NCBI RefSeq assembly: GCF_028453695.1
Contig: NC_135776.1
Span: 1,364,001 to 1,428,000 of the forward strand
DNA length: 64,000 nucleotides
DNA from: Augochlora pura
Taxonomy: Eukaryota > Arthropoda > Insecta > Hymenoptera > Halictidae
Reading direction: 5' to 3'
The translations under genes and the position numbers were made by a program. This document shows positions 35,735 to 48,294 of the stretch, in pieces (positions within the stretch are counted from its first letter, which is position 1; every line of letters begins with the position of its first letter). The notes under the pieces are model-generated. The model saw nothing but the letters and a program-made list of their open reading frames with translations, was not told where the DNA came from and did no database searches.

Positions 35735-36883
35735 GTACTTGTCGATGGACCAATTTTTATTTAGCCGAGGCGCTCGATCGCTACCTTTTTTCCGGGCGAT
35801 CGTCCGTGACTTTCGGAAACCGAGGCGATCGTCGCTGGTCATCGTGGGTAGTCGTCTCGAGGGAGGATCGAAAAGATCGAGGAACGGCCGAAACGGAGGA
35901 TCGACCAGCAGTTAACTGGTAGTTAACGATATAGGATTTATAGCGATTTCTAAATCGTGTTTTTTGCGCAAGAGTTTATGATAATCGTTGGTGAAAATGT
36001 TGTTTCGTTGGGGTAGCGACGCGAGGGCGAAGGCGTCCAAGCTGATTACTTGCTCCGTGCTCGTGAGTAGTAATCGAGGAAAAATCTAGTGTAAAAGATC
36101 GTTTCGAGGAAGTGGCGAAACAGGGAAACGATAGAAATCACTTGCACGCGTTTCACTTTTTGCACAATAGCGCACGATACCGTTAGAGAAAATGTTTCAC
36201 CGAGGAAGCTACACAACGACGAACGCGTCCCCCGCGAACAGCAATCGAGCGTAATCTCTACTTACGGCTAATCGGCGGATCTTTATGCGCGATACAAAAT
36301 ACACGAATATTAAAATATATAAATATGTCGCTTCGCTTTAGGAGCTAGTCGTTTATTTCGAAAATGGACGAAGGGAAATATCGGCAGATTGCTCGCGTGC
36401 ACGAGGCTGATGCGCAGAGGAAGGGTTGCTCGCCGCGGTCTCGTCGGCCGCGACTAGACGGGAAGTTTTCGGCGCCGCGGAATCGGCTTTCGGCGAAGTT
36501 GGTTCCTAGCGATCGGCGGCGCTCTTCGGTCGAGGGAAAGGGATTGCAAAAGAAAAAGAAGTAAAGGGAGGAAAGGAAGGTGGAAAGTAGTTTCGTCGCG
36601 AAGAGAGGAGAAGGAGAGGCGCGAGCCTCGGCTCCGTTCGCCAAGGAGAGTACTGGCAATTTTCTTAACTACCTCGGCGTACTTCGCCTCCGGTTGATCG
36701 CCGCGCGTATAATTTAAGTTATCGCCACCGCCGGTGTTGCCCGAGAGAACTGAGAGAGAGAAAGAGAGAGAGACGAGCAGGCGAGCATCGATGCGTGCCG
36801 GTACGCGTTTCGAGCTTAAAATATCTCGCCGGTAGCTCTTTTCCAAGAGTCGTTTTCCCTTCCTTTTCTGTCTCTCTACCCCG

Positions 36884-36935
36884 CCCCCCCCCCCCCCCTC
36901 CTCTCTCGCTCTTTCTGTTCGCCCCCCCCCCCCCC
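36884..36935. repeat. Two C homopolymers
   Basis: C15 at 36884-36898 and C14 at 36922-36935, separated by a CT-rich spacer. Confidence 0.95.
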
Positions 36936-37870
36936 TTCCCTCCGACTGATAAAAAAAAAACAATTACTCCTCGCGACTATCCGACCGACGATGTTAATCG
37001 AAAATCCGGCTCTCCGGTCGATTCTCGCAACTGCGAAAGCGGATCCCGACTGCTCGTTGTCGAGCGAACGTCGCGTCGTTAATTACGGATCGCACTTTTT
37101 TTTCTTTTTAATCGGTCATCGACTCTCCCTCCACGGTAAATATTGAAACATTGTGTTGGTCGAGCCTGTGGGACGGTTCTCGAGCGCGCGTGGAGATCTT
37201 TCCGATGCCGGCTGACTTCTCGTCTCCGTTCCTCGGATCTTCTCCTAACTTTCTGCCTTCTCGATCGAGCTTGCCACGCTACCCTCCCACCCCCGCAGCC
37301 TCTGCTGCACCCTCCGCGATTATTGTCGCGACAACGAGGCTAAACGGACGCGTCCCCGAGCGTCGCGGAGGTCTGTGCGAATTTTTTCTTGGAGAAATCG
37401 GCGACGATCGCAAGCGATTCGCTTTCGGTGGATCGTAGTTTATTTTTCGGCGATCCCGCCGATCGTTTCGTTGCCGCGTTTGCCGAGGTTTCCGGGCGGC
37501 TGCCGGGGCGACAAAGTAGGAGATTGATTTTTCGAAGTTGTCGCAGGAGAGAGCGAAGTCCCCCTTGATTCCTGCGCGTCGTGCACGGCTCGCCGCGCGC
37601 GCGGCTCTCGAGCGTCGGATATCGGATATCGTGTCGGCGATCGCGCGCACCGAGCCCCTGCTTCCACGAAATTCCCTCCGCGACGGATATATATCCACCC
37701 CCGCCGCCGCCTCCTCTCGCCGTCTCTCGTTGTCACCGTTTTTTTTTCCCAGGGAGAAATTAATTATCTGTCGGTGACGAGCGATCCGGAGCGTAGACTC
37801 GCCGATATCTCGTTTCTCCCCTTTTCCCCGGCGCGCCGCGAATCAAAATCGCTCGCACGAAATCTGCGCG

Positions 37871-37874
37871 CCCT

Positions 37875-37905
<31 letters not shown>

Positions 37906-37919
37906 CCTCTCTCTCTCTC
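37871..37919. repeat. (CT)n microsatellite
   Basis: About 24 CT units with CCC interruptions. Confidence 0.9.
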
Positions 37920-38902
37920 GCTGACTCTGCTGGACGCTGTGCTATACGCGCCCGCGATAAGAGTATATCCGATTAAGGACTCCGGTTGTTCCGCCTGTTG
38001 CGCCGACGAAAACCAGAATCTCCGATGCCCCGGCTAATTAGGTTTCGCTCGCGGATAAACGGCGGCCGAGCTCTCGATTCCCTTCGACGGACACTCGTTA
38101 TCGTCCGCGATCGAGCACCGGATTCGAAACCGACCGATTCCTTTCGAAACTCTGCCGGCCGTGCCGCCGCGATATTTCTAACATTTTTCATTTCCATAAA
38201 TAATTTCGTAAACGTCGGATCGAAGCGAACGTTTAGGTACTTGTTCAACGACCATATCGAATAAAAGGCAGTCGAACTTTTCCTTAGAATCGTGATCAGG
38301 TTTATCGTTCTCCCGGCTTCCGAGGGCAATTATCTCGCCCTGGGAATCGGTTTCACGTTATTTATATCAAGCTCGTTGGAATTATTGAGACGCTCTCGCA
38401 GAGAATTACATATTAATTTTCTTCCGTCGAACGACAGCGGAAATTTAAATAAATCACAGTTGCTGTTAAATGTAAATGTACAGAATCTTGTTGCAACGTG
38501 AAAATAGTCGATTTCTAGGATCAGAAGCTGAATAGAAAGCACGTTACTTTTTCAAATCGAGCACGCTAGATCCTCGCGTTCCTCTCTACCACGGGGATCT
38601 ATGCCCGTTCGAGTCTGTTCGGAAACGAGTTCTCGCGAGAGGCCGAAATTCGCCGAGAACGGCGATTGTATCGGACCCGCAATCAGCTGGCGCTTTCGCG
38701 GAGACTCTCTCTCTCTCTCTCTCGAGGGCTTTCAGAATTTTAATAACGACTCTCGGAGACGCTGCGATCGAACAGTCGAGGAGACGTAGAGGATCGCGGG
38801 TGTCGAATGTCGAACGAATCCCGAGAGCTATTCTCTCGGCGATCGTTCATCCCTGGAACACGCCGAGTAATCGTTTCGCCGAAGCTCGCCAGAGACAAAA
38901 CA

Positions 38903-38905
<3 letters not shown>

Positions 38906-38945
<40 letters not shown>

Positions 38946-39072
38946 NNNNNNNNNNNNNNNNNNNNNNNNNNNNNNNNNNNNNNNNNNNNNNNNNNNNNNN
39001 NNNNNNNNNNNNNNNNNNNNNNNNNNNNNNNNNNNNNNNNNNNNNGAGAGAGAGAGAGAGAGAGAAAGAGAG
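38906..39072. repeat. (GA)n microsatellite interrupted by gap
   Basis: GA repeats of 40 bases on the left and about 27 bases on the right of the N block. True length unknown. Confidence 0.95.
38946..39045. other. Assembly gap of 100 N
   Basis: Exactly 100 N, flanked on both sides by (GA)n. The round number suggests a gap of unknown size where assembly failed in the repeat. Confidence 0.99.
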
Positions 39073-42000
39073 ACGGCCGACGAATCGTCGCAGCCCGTCA
39101 GTTCCGCTGTGGCCTCTGACGTCGCGTTATCGTCGCGTCGACAATTGTTACCAATTGTACGTCGTTACAGATAATCCTTATCGCTTCTGCGCAAAGTTTG
39201 CGCGACCTTAGGCGCGTCGATAACGCGGAAAAATGTTCGTGTCCCGTTCGCGTACGCGCGACCAGGTGCTCGCAGCTAACGGTAACGATATTTCGATCGA
39301 CGATCCGAGCGGATATCGATCGACGCTGCCCGCGTTGGTAGCGTAGCTGCGGGAGTCTCGAGCCTCGAGCTGCGACGACGAAGCCCCACCTCGGGGTTAA
39401 ATCCAGTTCCATTACGGGATCCCCGATCCGGGTGGTCGCCTAACAGCGTCTAACTTGACTAATTCCCCTAACCTCGTCGCGACGGCTGCAACCATCTGCC
39501 TTTGCTCGAGCGTTACCCTAACTGGCGTCGGAACGGGCTTGTTGACCGAACCTCTGCTCGCAATCGACACCAAACCTTTCCGTCGCAAGTTACTCCGCAT
39601 TTTCTGTAAAAATTTCAGGTTCCTCGTTTGTCCTAGAAACCCTTGCAAATTTCTTTACGGAATTGCGTTTTCTCCTTGAAGAAGTATCTGTATCTCGATG
39701 TCGCTGTTTGAAGCGCGGCGTGTTTTCTCGGGCCCGTTTCTATCGGGGCCCACCCGTCTCGCAGTTCCTGGCTGCTGGGACCGTAACGAACTGGAACGGA
39801 CGTAAAAACGAGCGGAGGACAATTAAGGAGGGTCCTCGGGACCCGGCCAAGGGGAGAGTCGCTTGACCGGTGGAAGAAGAAGCCGGGGAAGAGGAAAAAA
39901 GGCGGAAGGTCGACCACCTATCGGTCCGATAGAGTCGATCACCCTTTGCTCGTCTCCTTTCGGATCCTCTCCGACTTTTCCACCCTTCGCGACGAGACTC
40001 GAACTATCTCTCTCTCGCTCTCTCTCTCTGTCTCCGCTCCCAGTAATCGTCGCGTTCCCTTTCTTCCTCCCCCGCAGTCCACTGAATAATTGCAAGGCAG
40101 CGGCGTTACGTTCTCTCCTTCTTGTTCCGCCACGCCGGGCACAAAGAGTTGTTAAAATAACCCTTTGTGTTTCTATCCAACCCCTTTCCTGTCTATCTTT
40201 TTCTCGAGCACGCCGGCCCCTTCGGTGGCCTTTCAGGCCGTTTTCCTTTCTCGAGCCTTCACCCCCTCCCCTCCCCTCCCCTCCGAGCCGGCGGCCCTCT
40301 CGCCCTCTTCAACCCTTTCGCCGTATTTACCAGTTCCGTTCGGCGGCCGCTGTCGACCTTCCTCTCGTCCTCCACCTCCCACGATTTTCCCGGAGATCAT
40401 CGCGCCACGGAACGTTACCGCACGGCCGGGATTCCCGTCAGACATCGCGTTTATCTTCTGGGAACGATCTCCGCTGTCTGCTAGGCATTCAAAAATCGAA
40501 GAACTGTTGGTAGAGATGTTGAATAGCGTTCGAAGACGATGCGGCATGGTGCACGGCGGGTCTAGGAACCGCCAGGGAGGTGGTTAATTCTTGGGCCGGG
40601 TCTCGACTGCCGCGCGGAGGGCAGGTGCGGAGATTGTTCGCGGGTTTTCGAAGGTTGACGGGTAAGCGAGAGGTGGTGAACATTAATGCGAGCCGGAGCG
40701 AACCGACGCGGGCATGTAAAATGCATGCCGGCGTCCCGACACGAGTATTTCCTGTTATATAACTCACGCACGCCTTCCACGAGTAACGGCGGCTTGTAGG
40801 CGGATGGCGGATGGTGGATGACGGGTGGCGAGGTCGAGGGTGAACACCAGGACGGAGAGGGTTGTGTTTTATGGAGGAAACGCGCGCCTTATGGCGTCCA
40901 CTTTCTCACCCGGCTCGAAAACTTACGCCGCCCTCGCCGATTATCGCCGCGTCCGCTTTCGCGTCCCTTGCCCTGTGTTCTACACAACGCTGAAATCGTT
41001 GGACGGAACCTTCCCACTGCATTCTTTCGATTCTTTCTCGTCGTTCTTTAATATTACGTGCTAGGAACCGCAATCGCCCGCGGTCATTATATCCTAACAT
41101 CCTCGATAGGAAGCCTTCGCTCTCTGTCAATTAATTGAAAAATGCTCTCGCAACCGCGACTTGCACTATATAATAAAATAAGAATTGTTCGTTGAAGTTT
41201 GCTGATCACACTTTGACAAGAGCAATCCGAGACGATTATTGGGTGGTGTCTAGATTGGTCGCGATAAGGGTTAATTGTGTGTAGCGACTGGCCATCGTTT
41301 TAGCCGGCAGCGGCATCAATGGAAAAGAAGAGACGCGAGCGGGGGTTAAAGTTCGAGGTCGATCGATCGTTTCGATTCTGGATGACACGACGACGACGAC
41401 GGCCGGTTTCCGGTGTGCACGACAGTCCCGTAACCGGCGCGTTCGCGTTCGCGTTCGTGGCCCCGTCCGCCGTGAAATAATCACCGAGAAGAGGGTTGGA
41501 AGAACCCGAGGACTATGAATTAGGTATGACCCAACCCACATCGGAAACTCTCCCCTTCGATTTCGATCAATACTCTCTCTCGGTGGCGTAGGTAGAAGGG
41601 GGCACACGCCGCTGCTTGCACACACATAGGCGTAACACAGAGGTTTTCTTTCGTCCCTTCGGAGGAGACCTCTCTCTCTCGCCCTTTTCATCGCCCCTTC
41701 TCGTCGTCGCCCTTTCCCTCGCTCTCTGTCCGTCGGCCAGTCAAAGGCCGACAGTCGAATATAAATCAGGAGACAGCCCCCTGACAAACGAGAGCGCCAC
41801 GCTCGACAAAGCTTTCGAATTAATTTAGCAAAGCTTTCGAGACTTTGCCACGCTGCGATCAGATTCCATAAACTTTCGGATCGCCGGCGATTACTTCGCC
41901 GCTCGGTTTCTTTTTTGATTCCCTTTCTCCTCGGATGCGAAACGAGATCGCGCCCCCCCCCCCCTCCCCCTCTCCCCCTTTTATTCAGCACTCGCAAAGT

Positions 42001-42254
42001 GCAAAGTGCACCGCCGCGGCCGAAGTGCATCGATCGGCGGGCCCCCCTCGTCGAATGGAAATTCCAGGCGCGGCGAGTCGCGCCGGCTCGAATCGTAAGG
42101 GTAGTTTGACGCGCGAGAGTCGGGGGAAAGGGGAAAGGGGAAAGGTGAAAGCTGAAAGGCATCGTCTGCCCAATTCTTGTTTCGCCGGGCCTGGGCCGAG
42201 AGAGAGAGAAGGGGGCCGAAGTCGGTGGTAGTCGCCGCTGCCGCCGCCGCTGCC

Positions 42255-42325
42255 GTTATAAATTACGGCCGCTTTACATGATCGCACAATTTATGGCTAA
42301 TTCGTAATCATTAGAGTCACGCGAG
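42255..42325. promoter_or_regulatory. AT-rich island with homeodomain-type words
   Basis: TTTATGGC (42290-42297, posterior Hox/Caudal-like) and the near-palindrome TAATCATTA (42305-42313) in a short island within GC-rich intron. Candidate enhancer; words only. Confidence 0.2.
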
Positions 42326-44039
42326 CCGTTATGGGGACGGGTTGGTTCGCATGTTGACTTCTCGCTCGCGAGTTGATAACCGTGAGGGGCGGTGGTGGTC
42401 GGGATGCAGAGGATGAGAGAGAGAGAGAGGGAGAGAGGGAACGACGGGAGAGGGTGCAGGTGGCGGGTACACGGGTTGGTGTCGATGGTGGTTACGGAGG
42501 TAGCGGGGCTCTCTGCAACCAGCGCTGTATTTCATTGGATTAACGTAACTGGCGAACGGCGTTTGCGTTTCAATTACCACGCGAATTTACGATTCAATCG
42601 CGCCTGCGCCCCGCGTACGAAACGAGAGAGAGAGAGACTCGCGGGAGGAGAACGGGGCGGGGGAAGAGGAGGAGGAGGTGGAGGAACGGGGGTGACAGCA
42701 CGGCCGAGGAGAAATGGATCGGAAAAATGGCCAGCGAAATCATTGCAATGAAATTACCGACAGTCTCCACCAACGGGCCACGGTCCAGCCCCGAAGGGTC
42801 CCCGGACGCGCGGATCGGTTTTAAAGCGACCCGGCTAATTTTTATTTGCCTTTTTGCTTGACGCCTATTTGATTTTCCGGTTAAACACTTTGCCACCCCC
42901 TCCCGGAATCGCTCGGTCGTATCGTAACGAGGTTTACGCGCCGCCGACCCTAATTGGCCACCACCACCACCCCCCCAAAATGCACCTGCACAATCGAAGC
43001 TGTCGACGCCGATAACTCGATCGCTGGAACATTCAATTTTTTTCTTGAATCTCGCGATCTCTCTTATTTTCGGCACATCTTGACCCATTTGCCGCGCGCT
43101 CAACCCCTCGAGTGCTTCGCCCTTCATCGAATAAAGGAACCGCGTAAAAATAGAGATAGGCACTCGGCCGTCTAGCAGAGGGTTCGTATCGTCGCGGCGA
43201 TAAAAATCGTCGAGGTGGTTTCAACATACAGACGTGGACGGTTCGGGGACAGAGAGGCGACATTAGAGAGCGATTACTGTATTTCCTAAAGGATTTCCAG
43301 CCAGTAATCAGAAACGGCTTACGCCGCCGCGCGTGCCTAACCGCATCAGGACTCCCTGCCTTTCGCCTCTCCCGTAGCCTTTCGCTCTGCGGATGATTAA
43401 TCACCGATGGCTACGTAGCTCGCGTTCCATCTTGGCGATGTTCCAGCGAGGCGAGAGTTAACTGTTGCCGGCTTGGGCCGCGAAACAGAGAGAGAGAGAG
43501 AGGGGAAGAGAGGAAGACTTCAAAGTGTCGGTAATTAACGCGGCTATTGTGCCAGTTCGTTACCTTCGAAGTTCGGCCAACGGGCCATTACCGTTCCTTG
43601 TGACTTTTTCGACGGTTTTCCGACTCCTCGAGGGAGCCAGTTTCTGCTCTTCTTTTTAGAACGATTCGCATAAATCGGCCACAATCTCTTGCCAATTATT
43701 TCCGCGGCGGTTTCCCTTATCCGAACTTCGGCTAATTTTCTAGATTCTTAGTTCTTCAGTTTTCCAATTCCGTTTTTCTCTTTTCAGTTCCTTTTTCGAC
43801 TCTTCTAGCTCCCTTTTCCTCTCGTCGCGTTTCCCCCCCGTTCTCCGGTTCGATTCCCGGCGCGATCGTGTGCCGCGAATGTCAAATTACGGCGACCGGT
43901 TTGCGAGAAGATTATATCGGGAGCACAGGAGAGTATCGCGCCGCTGAACAACGTGCCGCGTCGAAGATTGCCGACGCCTTGCCTCGCCACGACGCTGTAT
44001 AAAATCAAATTTATATTCCGCGCCGGGCAAAGCGAGAGA

Positions 44040-44044
<5 letters not shown>

Positions 44045-44077
<33 letters not shown>
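44045..44077. repeat. (GA)n microsatellite
   Basis: About 16 pure GA units, about 40 bases after a TATAAAAT word (43998-44005). Confidence 0.95.
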
Positions 44078-44079
<2 letters not shown>

Positions 44080-45432
44080 GGCACGCCTTCGTTACGCTGG
44101 AAACGCGAAATTTACGATTATGCCGGCAACCTTACTTATCTATGGAAATATTATTATCTCGGGCGATTTCAGATACAATACTGAAACAACGACGCGTGAC
44201 GCAACCCGCTCAAGAGTATCGAATGTAGGGATCATTTCGGTTTCATGTTACACAAGAAAGGTCTCTCTCTCTCTCTCTCTTTCTCTGTCGCGAAAGGATT
44301 CCGTTGCGTCGAGAGTTTGTAGTCCAAGGAACCGAAAATGCGAGGAAGAGTTCGACTCGCGAGATTTCGATGGCGAGCCTTCCGTGGATCGCGTTGGGTT
44401 CCCGCGTTTATCGGCAAATTGCTCGGAGAGGATAAAAAGTGGCACGAGGGTCAAGTGGCCGATACGGCTAGGAGGTTACACCGCAAGCGGCGGCAAACGG
44501 GGCGAGCCGTGGCGGAGCGCCGACGGCGCGGCGTGGCGCGGCGCAGAGCGCGGCGGCGAGACCGCGTTTCAACCTGTAATGAAAATTGATGGGCTGGCTA
44601 ACCGCGTTTCACGACAGTTGCAGCTGCAGCCGGGCCTTCTGGCAACTTCCTCGCCTCTATATCCCGTCCGGCGAGCAGCAACTGGTCCGTGTACTTCCAA
44701 GGCTGGTTGCTAGCTCACGCTCTCTCGCGAACGCGAACGCGCGACACTCGTAACGATCGACTCGCGAACGTTCCACGCTGTTTCGCCGCTCGGTTCTCCC
44801 GGCTTTACGATTCTCGGGCCCCGGTTATGGAACCTGGTGCAACGCCTTGGAAATTAGATGGTCGTTCGTCGCGTTCCTTTTCGAGGGAACCATTAGCCGG
44901 GACCAGATTGCGCCTCCGCCGATACGTTCGAACGAGTAGCGAACGATTGTGCGCTCTGATGGATGTCTACGAAAATAAATCGCACGCTTTGTACGGTACA
45001 ATATATCGCAATCGATTGGATGTTCTTTACAGTCTATGTTAGTCGTTGTTATAAATTTATAAATTACCCAGATGCGGTTACTGCTGAAGCGTTCTCGCTG
45101 TTCTTCACCAGATTGACTTTTCAACTTCGGTCGAAGCGAACGATTTCTATGGTATTCGAATATCGCGTGCCTGAAAAATATGGTCGTTGATCAAATAAAT
45201 AAATGAGTAAACGAACAACGATCGATACGGTCGCGTAAAAATGGCGCGCGAACAACGAGCCCGTCCCACGCGCGCACCGGTCTCTCGGCGACGCGCCTCG
45301 GAGCGCAGAATATCGCGTGTCGCCGAGGCGTATCGGGTTATTGTAACGGAATAAGTTCCACGGAATAGATCGGCCGGAGATCCATTAATAAATACGCGAA
45401 AGGAGAGCCGAGAACGAGGAAGAAAGGGTGCG

Positions 45433-45435
<3 letters not shown>

Positions 45436-45472
<37 letters not shown>
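45436..45472. repeat. (GA)n microsatellite
   Basis: About 18 pure GA units. Confidence 0.95.
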
Positions 45473-45475
<3 letters not shown>

Positions 45476-45744
45476 CGGCATGCAACGAGACGGTAATATA
45501 AATTTCAATTAGCGCGCGTGTGCGCCTACCCTCGCTCGGAAATTGATATCTCAAAGACACGAAAACGCGTTCCCCGGGGATTAAACTCGGACCGCGGTGT
45601 GTACGCGACAGGCATTCCGTCGCCGTATCGCGTCGGCGAGTAGGAGATAGACCGAGGCCGGGAGCACAGCCGTGCCGCGCACCGACGACGAGCAGGACGC
45701 GACGTCGTTTGATATGCCAGCCGAGCGGCGCCGCAATTCCGCGT

Positions 45745-45795
45745 CGCGTCGAGTCGAGTCGCGCGTCGCCCGTCGCCCGTCGCCCGTCGCTCTCC
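45745..45795. repeat. GTCGCCC heptamer repeat
   Basis: GTCGA pentamers run into three to four copies of GTCGCCC. A short GC minisatellite. Confidence 0.75.
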
Positions 45796-47560
45796 GGCCG
45801 ATTCCGCGAGAGGAATTTTTCGGGTCACGTTGATACCCGCCTTCGGGTCACTCGTACGTTTGCTCGCTCTAGACCCCGATCGATCCTGTTTTATTGTCCG
45901 TACCGTGACCGGCTAGTCGCGAACGGTTATAACAGTTGCTCACGCAAGCCCGTCTTTCGCTATTTTCTGCGAGAACGTTGCTCTCGCTATTAAGACACCA
46001 AATTTTTTGCAGTCGTCGACCGATGCGTGGGACGCGTACAGAAACTCGTTTAGCCGAAAAGAAGTAGTTTTGTAAATTATGTTACGAGTTTAGAAACACG
46101 TTCCTTAGTAGAGATACGTTTATCTAAAGATTCGATTTAGAGCTCTCGCCATAGGACTGTCTGTGCATATTAAATTTCCAAATTTTTCACACCTGTCAAT
46201 ATCAGCGTCTGAAAAGAGCACCCTCTCAAATTTGTCGCAACGACATCTCCGACAGGGCCGACAATAAAAACATTTTCCACGAGGAAGAATTCATTGTCGA
46301 GCATTACAATATCTCGATGATCGAACCACCGCGCTTTTCGCTCGAACCGACGGCGTCTCGAAACGGCGCGCTAATCCTCTGAAAATATTAAAAACCGAGC
46401 GCCGTGTTTTCCCAGAGGATTGACGGGGGCTCGTCCCTGGAACAGGAAGCGTCGGATGTATAAACATTTATGCAAAGCGGGGTCGGAGCGCGGAGTAGCG
46501 CGCCCGGAAAGCCGGGAGAGAGCCGGTCCGCGCGATAAAGCCATTTTTCATGGGTCACGTTCCCCTCGCTACGAAAGTTTCATCGCGCTTCGCGACCGGC
46601 GCGCGGGAAAGAGCGACGAACGTCGCCGAAAAAAAAAAAGGAGAGAAGCCGTAGAAAAACTGTTGCGGAGCCGTCCCTGGCCGGATACGCGTGTCGAGCT
46701 TTTATCGCGTCGCGCGGCGCCGCCCGACACAGCCCGGCGCCCGAAAGCTTTCCGTCGCGTCGCGACGCGGTGCGGTGCGGCGCGCGGAGAGGACAAAATC
46801 GAGAAACTATTCCGATTAAATATACGAAGCCGTAAAAGCTGTTTCCCTTTACGAGACTTCGACGAGAGAGAGAGGGAGACGCGAATGCCCGCGGCATCGC
46901 GGTATCGCGGTCTCCGGCGTGGATTTTACGCGGCGTCCATCGCGTAAATTCCGATTAAGGGGGCCACGGTGTCGGAGTCGAACACCTTTTTTTCCCTTCT
47001 GTCTCTCTCTCGCTCGCTCGCTCGCTCGCACTTTGGTGGCGTCGCCGGCGAGCAAATTATCGGAATAACCGAGTAGAAGGAAAGTGGCTGATGCGGGCAA
47101 TTCCCTCGGCAATTTGCTTAAGCCGAGAGCGGATCGCCGCAACTCTCGGTGTGCAACGGGAATCGTTAAAATTTCCCCCGCCTCCGTTTCTCTCTCCTAT
47201 CTTGCCCCCTCTGGTTTACTCTCTATCTATCTCGGTCTCCTTCTTTCTCCATTTCCTTTTCTGCTGCTCTCTCTCTCTCCCGCTCGTACCTGCCCTATTC
47301 TCCCGGGAGGCATTCGAGTACCAACGATTCGAGATGAGAACATAAACGAGCCTGGTAACGCGTAGTTATGATCGGGATCGGTCTCCGCGAGAGGGAAAAA
47401 ATTTCCTCGACGTTCGCCGATCTCGAAATTCCCGGAAATCCGCGATGGCCGATATCGGTTTATTAGACACCGTAAAAAAGAACCCGATCGGGGGAAGGAA
47501 CGTCGCTCTTCCGCGACTGTGTTAATCGAGCACGTTATTCGGCCGAGGCATCGTCCCCCA

Positions 47561-47650
47561 TCCTTCCTTCCTTCCTTCCTTCCTTCCTTCCTTCCCACCG
47601 TTCTTCCTTCCTTCCTTCCTTCCTGCCTTCCTCGCTTGCTTCCTGCCTCC
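47561..47650. repeat. (TTCC)n tetranucleotide repeat
   Basis: TTCC array in two blocks (47561-47596 and 47602-47623), with degenerate CCTTCC/CTTGC units after. Polypurine on the minus strand. Confidence 0.93.
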
Positions 47651-48087
47651 CCATCTTCGCGGCTGCCTGCTGCAATAATTCCCATGACAAACTCGCTTAT
47701 TAGCTGGCGAACATCGTATCAATCTAAGACGTGGAATCACGAAGCCTCCAGTCAAAAATCGATGAGATATCGAATCGAATTGTCAACCTCTTCACGCTTC
47801 ACATTCCACTAGAGAAACGATGAATGACGGCTTGCAGTTGCAACATCGGCTAAGAATTCTTGAATCTTGAACGATACGTCCAGCAGGTGAATTTCGCGGG
47901 ATCCTAGCGGAGGTCCTGGCTAAAGTACGAGATCTGCAATCGAAGGACGTCGATTTCTCGCTCGCCTCGACTCGAGCATCCCCTAATTGCGGATACGAAC
48001 ATTCGTACCTCGGGTTTATTGGTTCGTAAAACCGAGCCGTTCGACGTTTGTTCTCTGCGAAGGCGAACGAGAGATAGAGAAGGTGGG

Positions 48088-48091
<4 letters not shown>

Positions 48092-48124
<33 letters not shown>
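48092..48124. repeat. (GA)n microsatellite, left arm of an inverted pair
   Basis: About 16 GA units. The complementary CT tract lies 137 bases downstream (48262-48287). Confidence 0.95.
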
Positions 48125-48128
<4 letters not shown>

Positions 48129-48261
48129 GAGAGAGGAAGAGCATCGACCGAGACAGTAGGTTATTCGAGTAATGCGAGGAACAGACGGCGGGTTCTCGGC
48201 TTCGCTCGCCTCGAATCCTCTTAAAGTTCTCCTAGTCGAACACGGTGTTCGTTTCTTCTTG

Positions 48262-48287
<26 letters not shown>
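48262..48287. repeat. (CT)n microsatellite, right arm of an inverted pair
   Basis: Thirteen CT units, complementary to the GA tract at 48092-48124. Confidence 0.95.

Positions 48288-48294
<7 letters not shown>

Noticed and set aside
37735..37775. Strong acceptor-like T tract ending CCCAG at 37752
   Set aside because: In the phase required by exon G it meets a stop (TAA) within three codons and has no good donor.
41236..42162. 308-codon open frame on the minus strand
   Set aside because: Low-complexity Arg/Ser/Pro composition crossing a C run and GA tracts; no domain, and no promoter or splice context. Typical of GC-rich DNA.
43845..43862. B-box-like GGTTCGATTCC
   Set aside because: The T stem does not pair over five bases and no A box lies upstream.
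45995..46060. Acceptor-like TTTTTTGCAG at 46001-46010
   Set aside because: The following frame hits TAG within about 14 codons in the required phase and lacks a donor.
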